Shown here one piece after another: positions 7,682 through 13,961 of a DNA stretch of 15,231 nt. The stretch comes from JBBQBQ01 sp038317685 (GTDB lineage: Bacteria > Desulfobacterota > Desulfuromonadia > Desulfuromonadales > DDH964), in assembly GCA_038317685.1 (NCBI GenBank), contig JBBQBQ010000069.1, positions 1 to 15,231 on the forward strand, given 5' to 3'. Made by a program: the position numbers and the translations under genes. How positions within the stretch are numbered: position 1 is the first letter of the stretch; each line of letters starts with the position of its first letter. The notes below the pieces were generated by a model, which was not told the DNA's origin, did not search any database, and saw nothing but the letters and a program-made list of their open reading frames with translations.

Positions 7682-10270
7682 TCACTCCCCTCGGAAACAG
7701 ACCAGCTTCTGGCTGACCACATCGGCCATCAGCCGCAGGCCCGGTTCCGGTGCCAGGCAGACCCGCACCACCTGCTTGAAGCGACTGCTGGCCGGCATCA
7801 ACCCTTCGAGGGCATTGGGCTGGCTGGCGAACCAGGTGCTGTCGAGATGGCAGCCGGGATGTTCGGGGAAGAGGGCCAGATAGAAGATGTCTGTTTCCAC
7901 CAGGTCCTGGAAGAAATGGGAGCCGAAGGAGAGTTCCGGCATCAGGTCGCCGCTGGAAAATGCGACCTCGGCCAGGGCCGTGATGTTGTTGATTTCGGCG
8001 AAGGTGATGGGAACGCCGAGGGCCGGGGTTGAGGTTCCCCAGCGGCCCGGCCCCATCAGCAGGGTCGGGTTGTCCTGCCGGTCGGCGATGCGCCGGTTGA
8101 GGCGGCCGACGAGGCGGGCGACTTCGTATTTATCGTTCAGGGAGAGGCGGGTATATTCGGCAGGGTCGATCGAGATCACCCATTTCAGGCGTTGAGAGAT
8201 GTTGCCGCCCATGAAGTTCCCATCGCTGGCAATGACCACGCATTCGGCAGGAAGGTCGGCCGGAATCTCGATCCGCGCCCGCTGCCCTTTGGTTTGCAGA
8301 GGCCGGCACTGAACGACGTTGATGCGCGGCTCGGCAGCAGCGGTGAAGTTGATGGTGAACTCGACGTCGACCGGATAACCGTAGGCCTCTTCCAGGGTTT
8401 TGAGAAGGCGTTGCAGCAACTGGCTGAAGCTGTTGTCGGCGAAGAGGGGATCGAAGGTCGGCAGCCAGATTTCTTCCTTGCGGCCTCGCCCCGCCAGGCG
8501 ATCCATCGTCTCGTGGTCACGGACCGCATAGCGGGCGATCGGCAGATCGGTCCCCTCGGCGAGGAGGGCGCGGAGCGAGATCGTCTCGGGACGGTTGGAG
8601 TTGACGTTGAGCAGATCGATGTCGCGCTGGGCAAACTTGCGGGTGTCCTCGAATCCTTTGTGGGGTTTCTTCAGGGGTGCGTCGAGGGCGACCAGCCGCG
8701 GGTAGTCTCCTTCGACCCGGTCGACGGCCCGGGTGCCGAGGCCCAGGACCAGACGCAACATGCCGGCCCTGGGGTCCATCTCCTTGTCCCAGACGAAGGT
8801 GTTGTAAGAGACCCCGACCCCGGCAAGGTCTGGAAAGTAGTAGTGCTTGCGGTAGACGCCCGAAACCCGCTGGATAAGGAGCGCCATCTGTTCATCGAGG
8901 CGGTCGAGACCACGCTGCAGGCGGTAGGCGAGGGCCTCCTCGCTCATGGTGCTGGCGAAGATGCGGCGCACCGCATCCTCCAGAGCCGCGTAACGCTCCT
9001 CCGGAGACCCCTGATTGGGGAGGAAGAAGCTGTCGTACTTGCCGGCAAAGGCGTTGCCGAAGCTGTCTTCCAACAGGGAGCTGGAGCGGACGATGATCGG
9101 GTATTGGCCATAATAATCGAGCATTTTCTGGAAGCCTTCCCGCACCCGGTCCGGGAAACTCCCCGCCAGCATCGCCTGACGCAACTCTCCGGCCGCCGCG
9201 AAGTAGCCTTCAGGGGTCTTCTGGCGCATGTAGAGGCGCCACCAGCCGTTGTGGACGATGTAGGAAAAGTAGACGTTGGCCCCGACGAAGAAAGAGTCGT
9301 GGGCTTCCAGATGCTGGCGCCAGGGGAAATCCTGACGGCCGAGGAGGATGGCGTTGGCGAGGAGCATCCCCGCCGCCTTGCCGCCGATGAAGCCGGTGCC
9401 GATCAGGCGGGCCTGGATATCAAGGAGGTCGCGCAGGCTGAAGTGGGTCCGGGCGAGGGCCAGAATGCGCTCCTCGCGACCGATCAGGTGCCGGCAGATA
9501 TGGTCGATCATCAGCGTCTGTTCGGCGCCTGCTGCCGGATCCGAGGCCAGGTCCTCGGCCTGGAGAAAGAGGCGGTGCCAGTGGTCGAGCTGGCGGCTGG
9601 TGCTGTCGATGGATTTTTCCGCCACCGAGGCGAGGAGGCTGGTTGCCTGGATGCTGTCGGCCAGGGGCAGGAACCGTTCACCCTTCTTTTCGTGCGGGAG
9701 AAACATGGTCGGCGAATGGCGCTTCCAGACTTTGAGAGGGTGTACGTAGAGGGTTCCGCCGCGGTTGTAGACATCGACCAGAATCTGAGTGGTTTCACGG
9801 ATGCGGGCGATGGTGTGGTAGGAATGGCAGTCGCGCATCAGCGCGAAGTAGGCGACGGTATCGAGGTCGAAGAGGTAGGGGCAGGTGACCTTGAAGAAAT
9901 TACCGATCATCAGATCGGTGGCCCAGGCCGAGAGGAGATCGGAGAGACAGTCGAAGACGTAATGGACACCGACCCCCTCGACGGTGACGATTTCGTAGAT
10001 CCGTGTCGCGAAAGATTCGAAGCCGAGTCGGGCATCGAGTTCAAAGACGGCGATTCGCGGGTCGGGGGAGAGGAGCGGGGCGTGCCGACCGAAGCGCAGG
10101 TAGACGACCCGCTTGCCGGAGGCCAGCGACCGGTCGACGAAAGGGGTCACGAAATAACGGTAATCTTCAATGGAATCGAGCTTCCAGACGACGTTGTCAC
10201 CGACCCGCAGGCCGTCGAAGATGTCATCCAGGGCTGGGAAGCCGGTTGTCACCCAGCGCGTATCGTCCAT
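7682..10270 (-). CDS. PEP synthase-like ATP-grasp protein with P-loop-less KaiC/RecA-like N-terminus
   Basis: The protein has 862 residues in three parts. Residues 1 to about 215 look like a KaiC/RadA-type RecA fold: TGFPALDDIFDGLRVGD (9-25) resembles the family opening, and VHYVFDCLSDL (102-112) resembles the Walker B strand. The expected P-loop is replaced by KLDSIEDY (30-37), so this part should not hydrolyse ATP in the usual way. Residues about 288-660 match the ATP-grasp (PEP/pyruvate-binding) domain of PEP synthase and pyruvate phosphate dikinase: GTGFIGGKAAGM (291-302), IVRSSSLLEDSFGNAFAGKYDSF (about 393-415, in overlapping parts) and VDVEFTIN...QCRPLQT (635-660). Residues about 665-862 form a third domain with LLMGPGRWGTSTPALGVP (737-754) and SHFFQDLVETDIFYLALF (784-801), whose fold I do not recognise. 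The swivelling phospho-histidine domain and the PEP/pyruvate barrel are absent, so it is not a complete PEP synthase. GGAGGT (10276-10281) supports the start. Substrate unknown. Confidence 0.85.
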   Translation of the reverse strand: MDDTRWVTTGFPALDDIFDGLRVGDNVVWKLDSIEDYRYFVTPFVDRSLASGKRVVYLRFGRHAPLLSPDPRIAVFELDARLGFESFATRIYEIVTVEGVGVHYVFDCLSDLLSAWATDLMIGNFFKVTCPYLFDLDTVAYFALMRDCHSYHTIARIRETTQILVDVYNRGGTLYVHPLKVWKRHSPTMFLPHEKKGERFLPLADSIQATSLLASVAEKSIDSTSRQLDHWHRLFLQAEDLASDPAAGAEQTLMIDHICRHLIGREERILALARTHFSLRDLLDIQARLIGTGFIGGKAAGMLLANAILLGRQDFPWRQHLEAHDSFFVGANVYFSYIVHNGWWRLYMRQKTPEGYFAAAGELRQAMLAGSFPDRVREGFQKMLDYYGQYPIIVRSSSLLEDSFGNAFAGKYDSFFLPNQGSPEERYAALEDAVRRIFASTMSEEALAYRLQRGLDRLDEQMALLIQRVSGVYRKHYYFPDLAGVGVSYNTFVWDKEMDPRAGMLRLVLGLGTRAVDRVEGDYPRLVALDAPLKKPHKGFEDTRKFAQRDIDLLNVNSNRPETISLRALLAEGTDLPIARYAVRDHETMDRLAGRGRKEEIWLPTFDPLFADNSFSQLLQRLLKTLEEAYGYPVDVEFTINFTAAAEPRINVVQCRPLQTKGQRARIEIPADLPAECVVIASDGNFMGGNISQRLKWVISIDPAEYTRLSLNDKYEVARLVGRLNRRIADRQDNPTLLMGPGRWGTSTPALGVPITFAEINNITALAEVAFSSGDLMPELSFGSHFFQDLVETDIFYLALFPEHPGCHLDSTWFASQPNALEGLMPASSRFKQVVRVCLAPEPGLRLMADVVSQKLVCFRGE

Positions 10271-10340
10271 GCTGTACCTCCACGGTCGGCGGGCGTTGAC
10301 CCGGTCGAAAGTTCGATCCCGTTAAAACAGTTCGGATAAC

Positions 10341-10361
10341 GAAATGTTAATAACATATTTC
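10341..10361. promoter_or_regulatory. AT-rich palindrome, possible operator in the divergent region
   Basis: The 13-base core ATGTTAATAACAT (10344-10356) is a perfect inverted repeat around one central A. It extends to GAA on the left and TTTC on the right, with one extra A. It stands out in a GC-rich neighbourhood, between the ATP-grasp gene and mltA and about 70 bases before the start of the former. TTAACA within it could serve as a -35 element on the minus strand, but no good -10 follows. The binding protein is unknown. Confidence 0.45.
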
Positions 10362-10419
10362 CGGGGATCTCTGCCACCAGATTAAATGGTTTCCTGCAGG
10401 TGCAGTATCCCGGCGGCGT

Positions 10420-10448
10420 TTGACCCTCCCGCCGAAACCGGGTATGCT
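10420..10448 (+). promoter_or_regulatory. sigma-70 promoter of mltA
   Basis: TTGACC (10420-10425) and TATGCT (10443-10448) have a 17-base spacer, the best hexamer pair in the window. Transcription would begin near 10455, about 48 bases before the mltA start. Confidence 0.7.
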
Positions 10449-10502
10449 GAACCGGTTTTTGGACCGATTCCGCCGCAATGAGGCAGATCGGCAGGAGGAA
10501 AA

Positions 10503-11738
10503 ATGCTCCAAGACCAAGACGATCTCATCCCCGCGACCCGGCGGTTCGGCCTGGTTCTTCTGACAATCCTGATGGTCTGTGCCTGTACGCCGCTGCCGCC
10601 CCCCTGTCCGCCGACTCCTCCGGCGGCTTGTCCGCCGGCGCTGCCGGTAGCGACGCTGCCGGCGCTGCTGCCGGCTCCGGGACCGGAGGGGCCCCGGGTC
10701 CCGCCGTTGGAACCGGTCTCCTGGGAGGAGATCGACGGCTGGGAGGATCAGGATCCGACTCCGGCCCTGGAGGCTTTTCGCGAAGGATGTCAGGTCCTCG
10801 CGGCACGGCCCCAATGGCAGTCGGTCTGTGCAGCTGCCGCGGACTTTACACCCGTCGATGCGGCGTCGGTGCGCGCTTTTTTTGAGGCCCGGTTCCTGCC
10901 GCAACGGGTACGCAAGCCCGACGGTTCGACCACCGGTCTGATCACCGGCTATTACGTCCCCAACCTGCGCGGGAGCCGTACCCGCAGCGACCGCTACGCT
11001 TGGCCCATCTACGGAGTTCCCGACGATTTGCTGATCATCGATCTGCGCAGCGTCTACCCCGATCTCGCCAACTACCGGCTGCGTGGCCGCCTCGAAGGGC
11101 GTCGGGTCGTCCCCTACTATTCGCGGGGGCAACTTGATGCCGGCAATCACCTCGACGGGACGGAACTCCTCTGGGTGGAGGATCCGGTGGAACTCTTTTT
11201 CATGCAGATCCAGGGATCAGGGCGGATTCTGCTTGAGAACGGAGAGGCGCTTCTGGTGCACTATGCCGACCAGAACGGCCATCCCTTCCGTTCCATCGGC
11301 AAGCTTCTGATCGAGCGAGGGGAGATGACCCGGGACCAGATGTCGATGCAGAACATCAGGGCCTGGGCTCGGGAACACCCTGACCAGACGGCGGCCCTTT
11401 TGGCCGAGAATCCGAGTTACGTCTTTTTCACCGAGTTGCCGGCCCGGGTCGATCGCCCCTACGGCGCCCTCGGTGTAAAATTGACCGCCGAACGCAGCCT
11501 GGCCGTCGATCCACGCACCATCCCCCTCGGGTCGCCGGTTTTTCTGTCCACCACCTGGCCGTCGAGTAGTAAGCCGCTGCGGCGTCTGATGGTTGCCCAG
11601 GACACCGGCGGGGCGATCAAGGGGCCGGTGCGAGGGGATTTCTACTGGGGGATAGGGGACGAACCGGGAGCCTACGCGGGGCGGATGAAGCAGAAGTGCC
11701 GGCTCTGGGTCTTCCTGCCGTTTCAGGGGCTCCCCTGA
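10503..11738 (+). CDS. mltA: membrane-bound lytic murein transglycosylase A, lipoprotein
   Basis: MltA cleaves peptidoglycan glycan chains and forms 1,6-anhydromuramic ends, working from the inner face of the outer membrane. The 411-residue protein has a signal sequence with a basic stretch (TRR, 12-14), a hydrophobic core and the lipobox VCAC, making Cys28 the lipid-modified residue. A proline-rich linker with two extra cysteines (about 29-70) precedes the enzyme. The MltA domain includes TGLITGYYVPNLRGSR (144-159), YYSRGQLD (205-212), WVEDPVELFFMQIQGSGR (224-241) and the C-terminal 3D part with GALGVKLTAERSLAVDP (321-337). AQDTGGAIKG (365-374) and GDFYWGIG (378-385) hold Asp367 and Asp379; by comparison with E. 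coli MltA, Asp379 is the likely catalytic acid. AGGAGG (10493-10498) and a strong promoter support the start. Confidence 0.95.
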   Translation: MLQDQDDLIPATRRFGLVLLTILMVCACTPLPPPCPPTPPAACPPALPVATLPALLPAPGPEGPRVPPLEPVSWEEIDGWEDQDPTPALEAFREGCQVLAARPQWQSVCAAAADFTPVDAASVRAFFEARFLPQRVRKPDGSTTGLITGYYVPNLRGSRTRSDRYAWPIYGVPDDLLIIDLRSVYPDLANYRLRGRLEGRRVVPYYSRGQLDAGNHLDGTELLWVEDPVELFFMQIQGSGRILLENGEALLVHYADQNGHPFRSIGKLLIERGEMTRDQMSMQNIRAWAREHPDQTAALLAENPSYVFFTELPARVDRPYGALGVKLTAERSLAVDPRTIPLGSPVFLSTTWPSSSKPLRRLMVAQDTGGAIKGPVRGDFYWGIGDEPGAYAGRMKQKCRLWVFLPFQGLP

Positions 11739-11785
11739 CCAAGGTCCCCGGGGATGACGAAAACCCAGGTCGGAAGAAAGGACAT

Positions 11786-12517
11786 CTAGCCGGACGATTT
11801 CCCCTCTTCGGGCTGGTGAGTGCGGCAATAGGCGGTGACGAAACGATCGATGCGTTGCTGGTCTTCCGCCAGGATGCCGGCAAAGCGCAGGCCGCACACC
11901 CGAACCTCTGGAGTTTCCCCGGGTTTCAACCAGACGACTTCCCCGAGGGCACAGACGGCGGGCAGGGTGTCCTCCAGCATCAGGAACAAGAGACAGGGTT
12001 CCTGCAGGTTCACCGGTTCGGCCAGTCCCAGGCGAATGCCACCGGCACTCAGGTTGACCGGGTATCTGGCTACGGCGGTTCCTCCGGTCGGGTCGGCGGC
12101 CGCCGCACGCCGGGCCAACGCCTCGTTCCATTGGTCGTGCAAAGGCGCGGTCCCGACCTCGGCACGGCGCAGACCGAGCCAGAGACTCAGTTCGGCGCGC
12201 CGGTACAGGCGCCGGTAATAGATTTCCAGATCCTCCTGGCTTTCCAGACACAACACCCCCGGTGCTCCCCAGCCGCAGGACTTCCCGGTGAGACGCAGCC
12301 CGAGTCCGAAACGTTCCGAAAGAAGTTCGACGGATTCCCCCTCCCCCAGACCGGCGGCGTCCTTTCCTTCCGCTGCTGCCAGCCTGAGTTCCAGCCGTTG
12401 CCCCTCCCGGCGCAGCAGCACCCCCCGAAATTCCTCGACCTGTTCTCCCGCCTGAACCGGAGATCGCAGCCTTAAGGTAAAGACCTGCCCCAGCCGGAAA
12501 TAGTTTTCGAAGCTCAT
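11786..12517 (-). CDS. PilZ domain protein, YcgR-like, probable cyclic di-GMP receptor
   Basis: PilZ proteins bind cyclic di-GMP and adjust motility, secretion or polysaccharide production. The 243 residues fall into an N-terminal YcgR-like beta domain (about 1-98) and a C-terminal PilZ domain (about 100-235). The two binding signatures are present: RxxxR as RLYRR (Arg103 and Arg107), and NxSxGG as NLSAGG (155-160, Asn155, Ser157, Gly160). An alanine- and arginine-rich stretch at about 118-150 makes the distance between the signatures longer than in many PilZ domains. GGAGG at 12525-12529 supports the start. It is the last gene of the cupin/kinase/PilZ operon, 55 bases after the kinase stop, and is convergent with mltA. 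No membrane segment or output enzyme domain is fused, so it probably acts by binding a partner that is not identified here. Confidence 0.85.
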   Translation of the reverse strand: MSFENYFRLGQVFTLRLRSPVQAGEQVEEFRGVLLRREGQRLELRLAAAEGKDAAGLGEGESVELLSERFGLGLRLTGKSCGWGAPGVLCLESQEDLEIYYRRLYRRAELSLWLGLRRAEVGTAPLHDQWNEALARRAAAADPTGGTAVARYPVNLSAGGIRLGLAEPVNLQEPCLLFLMLEDTLPAVCALGEVVWLKPGETPEVRVCGLRFAGILAEDQQRIDRFVTAYCRTHQPEEGKSSG

Positions 12518-12524
12518 CAGCAGG

Positions 12525-12561
12525 CCTCCGACCTGGAGGAATCGGCCTGTCGGCGACAGGC
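12525..12561 (-). promoter_or_regulatory. intercistronic hairpins before the PilZ gene, one covering its ribosome site
   Basis: In the minus-strand message two hairpins lie between the kinase and PilZ genes. The first pairs GCCTGTC with GACAGGC (12545-12561, 7-bp stem, 3-base loop). The second pairs CCTCC with the GGAGG ribosome binding site of the PilZ gene (12525-12539, 5-bp stem, 5-base loop). No T run follows, so they do not look like a terminator. They may lower PilZ translation or protect the message end. Confidence 0.4.
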
Positions 12562-12572
12562 GAGAGAGGGGA

Positions 12573-13112
12573 TCATGGAGTGCCGAGGCGGTGCGCCAAC
12601 TGGCCCGCGACCTGTTCGATTGATCGACCTTCGGCCTTCAGGGTCAGGTCGGCATGAAGCAGGTAGAGGGGATGGCGGTGAGCGAAGAGGGCGGCGAAGG
12701 ACTCGCCGGGATCGATGACCAGGCCGCGCTGGTCCATGTCACCGATGCGGCGCTCCAGTTCCGCGCAGGGAACATCGAGAAACACGACCCGGCCGTGCTG
12801 GCTCAGGACGGCCATGCCCCGCTCGCTATAGACCGCTGATCCGCCGGTGGCTATGACCGTGTGCCGGACCTTGTCAAGACCGGCCAGGACCATCTCCTCC
12901 AGCAGACAGAAAGCCGGCAGTCCTTCGGTGCCGATGATCTCCTGCAGCCGCCGGCCGTCGCGGGACTGGATCAATAGATCGGTATCGAGGAAATCGAGGC
13001 CCAGGCGCTTGGCGAGAAGCACCCCGATGGTACTCTTGCCGGCGCCGGGCATGCCGATCAGAATGATGTTGGAGCGTTCCATCAAAGGGGGCGCAGGGGT
13101 CAAGTTGTTCAT
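12573..13112 (-). CDS. shikimate kinase family small-molecule kinase, divergent substrate pocket
   Basis: This 179-residue P-loop kinase has the family length and order: P-loop GMPGAGKST (20-28), LDTD (42-45, Asp43 and Asp45), ATGGSAV (88-94), a lid arginine in QRGL (Arg129) and HRHPLY (145-150, Arg146). In M. tuberculosis shikimate kinase, Arg58 (in EFRRIEE) and Arg136 hold the shikimate carboxylate. Here the matching segment is AFCLLEE, so Arg58 is replaced by Cys69, while Arg146 is kept. GGG becomes GGS, and the lid RPL becomes RGL. Phosphate transfer from ATP is therefore likely, but shikimate may not be the substrate. Some relatives are reported to be homoserine kinases; I recall this and cannot check it here. 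The ATG overlaps the stop of the cupin gene (ATGA, 13109-13112), with AAGGAG about 11 bases upstream, so the two are translationally coupled. Confidence 0.85.
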   Translation of the reverse strand: MNNLTPAPPLMERSNIILIGMPGAGKSTIGVLLAKRLGLDFLDTDLLIQSRDGRRLQEIIGTEGLPAFCLLEEMVLAGLDKVRHTVIATGGSAVYSERGMAVLSQHGRVVFLDVPCAELERRIGDMDQRGLVIDPGESFAALFAHRHPLYLLHADLTLKAEGRSIEQVAGQLAHRLGTP

Positions 13113-13603
13113 GGCGAATCGTTCTCCTTAAGGTTTTTTCGCTTCGCCATGGACCGCTGGTAGCGTTGTTTGAGAGCGGCGTTGTTCTTGACCACCTCCG
13201 GATCCCCGGCGTACCAGGGGGGGATGTCGTCGTAGTCCGGGACGCCGTCGTCGATCAGGTAGCGCGAGCTGGACTGTTTCGGATATCCGGCGGGCACGCC
13301 ACCGGCGCAGATGATCTGCAGGGCGGAATCGCCGTCGTTGTTAAGCGCCCGCTGGCTGGCCGGGTCGACCCGAACGAAATCGCCGGCGGAGATCGGCACC
13401 AGTTCTTCGTCGATCAGGAGTTGACCGCGGCCGGCGAGGACCAGGTAGACTTCCTCCTGTTCCCGGTGGTGATGGGTAAAGGTATAACCCTGGCCGGGAG
13501 GGAGGTTGAGCAGTCCGAGGGCGACCCCGGACAGACCGAGCTGGTGGCGAGGGGAGGTCAGGAGGGGGAGTTCGTCCCAGTTGAAGTGGGCCTTATGGTA
13601 CAT
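13109..13603 (-). CDS. cupin domain protein
   Basis: This 164-residue protein has one cupin barrel (about 20-115). Motif 1 is clear: G39, then His44, His46 and Glu51, followed by G58 (THHHREQEEVYLVLAG). Motif 2 lies around G74-N89, but reads PASQRALNN; the histidine usually found here, the fourth metal ligand, is absent and Arg85 stands near its place. The tail (about 120-164) is charged, with tyrosine-, tryptophan- and lysine-rich parts (DYDDIPPWYAG), ending in a basic KRYQRSMAKRK-like segment. Family members range from sugar isomerases to metal-binding or sensor proteins and no activity can be assigned. It opens the operon with the kinase-family and PilZ genes. No ribosome binding site precedes the ATG; instead an inverted repeat abuts it. 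Confidence 0.8.
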   Translation of the reverse strand: MYHKAHFNWDELPLLTSPRHQLGLSGVALGLLNLPPGQGYTFTHHHREQEEVYLVLAGRGQLLIDEELVPISAGDFVRVDPASQRALNNDGDSALQIICAGGVPAGYPKQSSSRYLIDDGVPDYDDIPPWYAGDPEVVKNNAALKQRYQRSMAKRKNLKENDSP

Positions 13604-13617
13604 GGTAGAAGTCTACC
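13604..13617 (-). promoter_or_regulatory. inverted repeat and possible -10 element abutting the cupin start
   Basis: GGTAGA-AG-TCTACC lies directly against the cupin ATG, where a ribosome binding site would normally be. On the minus strand it contains TAGACT (13610-13615), which fits a -10 hexamer, and would place the transcription start at or within a base or two of the A of the ATG. The -35 region is poor (TTCCAA at 17 bases). Either a leaderless message or a regulated start is possible. Confidence 0.35.
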
Positions 13618-13961
13618 CGATTTTGGCCGGGTTGGAAAATGCCGGAACCTGGGTTTGTGATCCCAAACAGCTTTCCCTCAGAGTGCCCCGGCCCGACAGG
13701 ATGGTTATTCCCCGGTATTTTCCGGGGAAATAGCGGACCGGGGGGATGAGTCGTTCTGTTTTCCCTGTCCGGCCAACCTGGAGGGCCATCGCGCCGGTGC
13801 GCGGCAACCCACAAGAAAGTGAATGTTTTAATTGATTTAATGGTAAACGGGCCGGCTTCGTCCTGCTGGTCCGAGGGACTCGGCATTGAATATGCTTTCT
13901 TGCATTCATTGCTTTACATGGTCAGGAACGTAACAAACCTTGGCAGGGAAGGGTCGACATC
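13604..13961. other. divergent intergenic region between the cupin operon and the rhodanese gene
   Basis: About 358 bases contain no gene I can support. Visible structure: an 8-bp hairpin TTCCCCGG/CCGGGGAA with a 6-base loop (13708-13729) and no T run; a short inverted repeat GTTTG/CAAAC (13653-13668); and a small hairpin CCGAG/CTCGG (13871-13883). From about 13815 the base composition turns AT-rich, as expected for a promoter region of the rhodanese gene, but no hexamer pair is good enough to name. The rhodanese ribosome site is GGGAAGGG near 13946-13953. Confidence 0.5.

Noticed and set aside
8192..10339. A 715-codon open frame on the plus strand opposite the ATP-grasp gene
   Set aside because: It mirrors a gene with clear domains, its product shows no family motif, and long antisense frames are common in GC-rich DNA.
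11217..12251. A 344-codon minus-strand frame spanning the ends of mltA and the PilZ gene
   Set aside because: It overlaps two well-supported genes, is arginine- and proline-rich and shows no motif.
13708..13729. TTCCCCGG/CCGGGGAA hairpin as a terminator
   Set aside because: No T run follows on either strand, and it lies between divergent genes where no terminator is needed.
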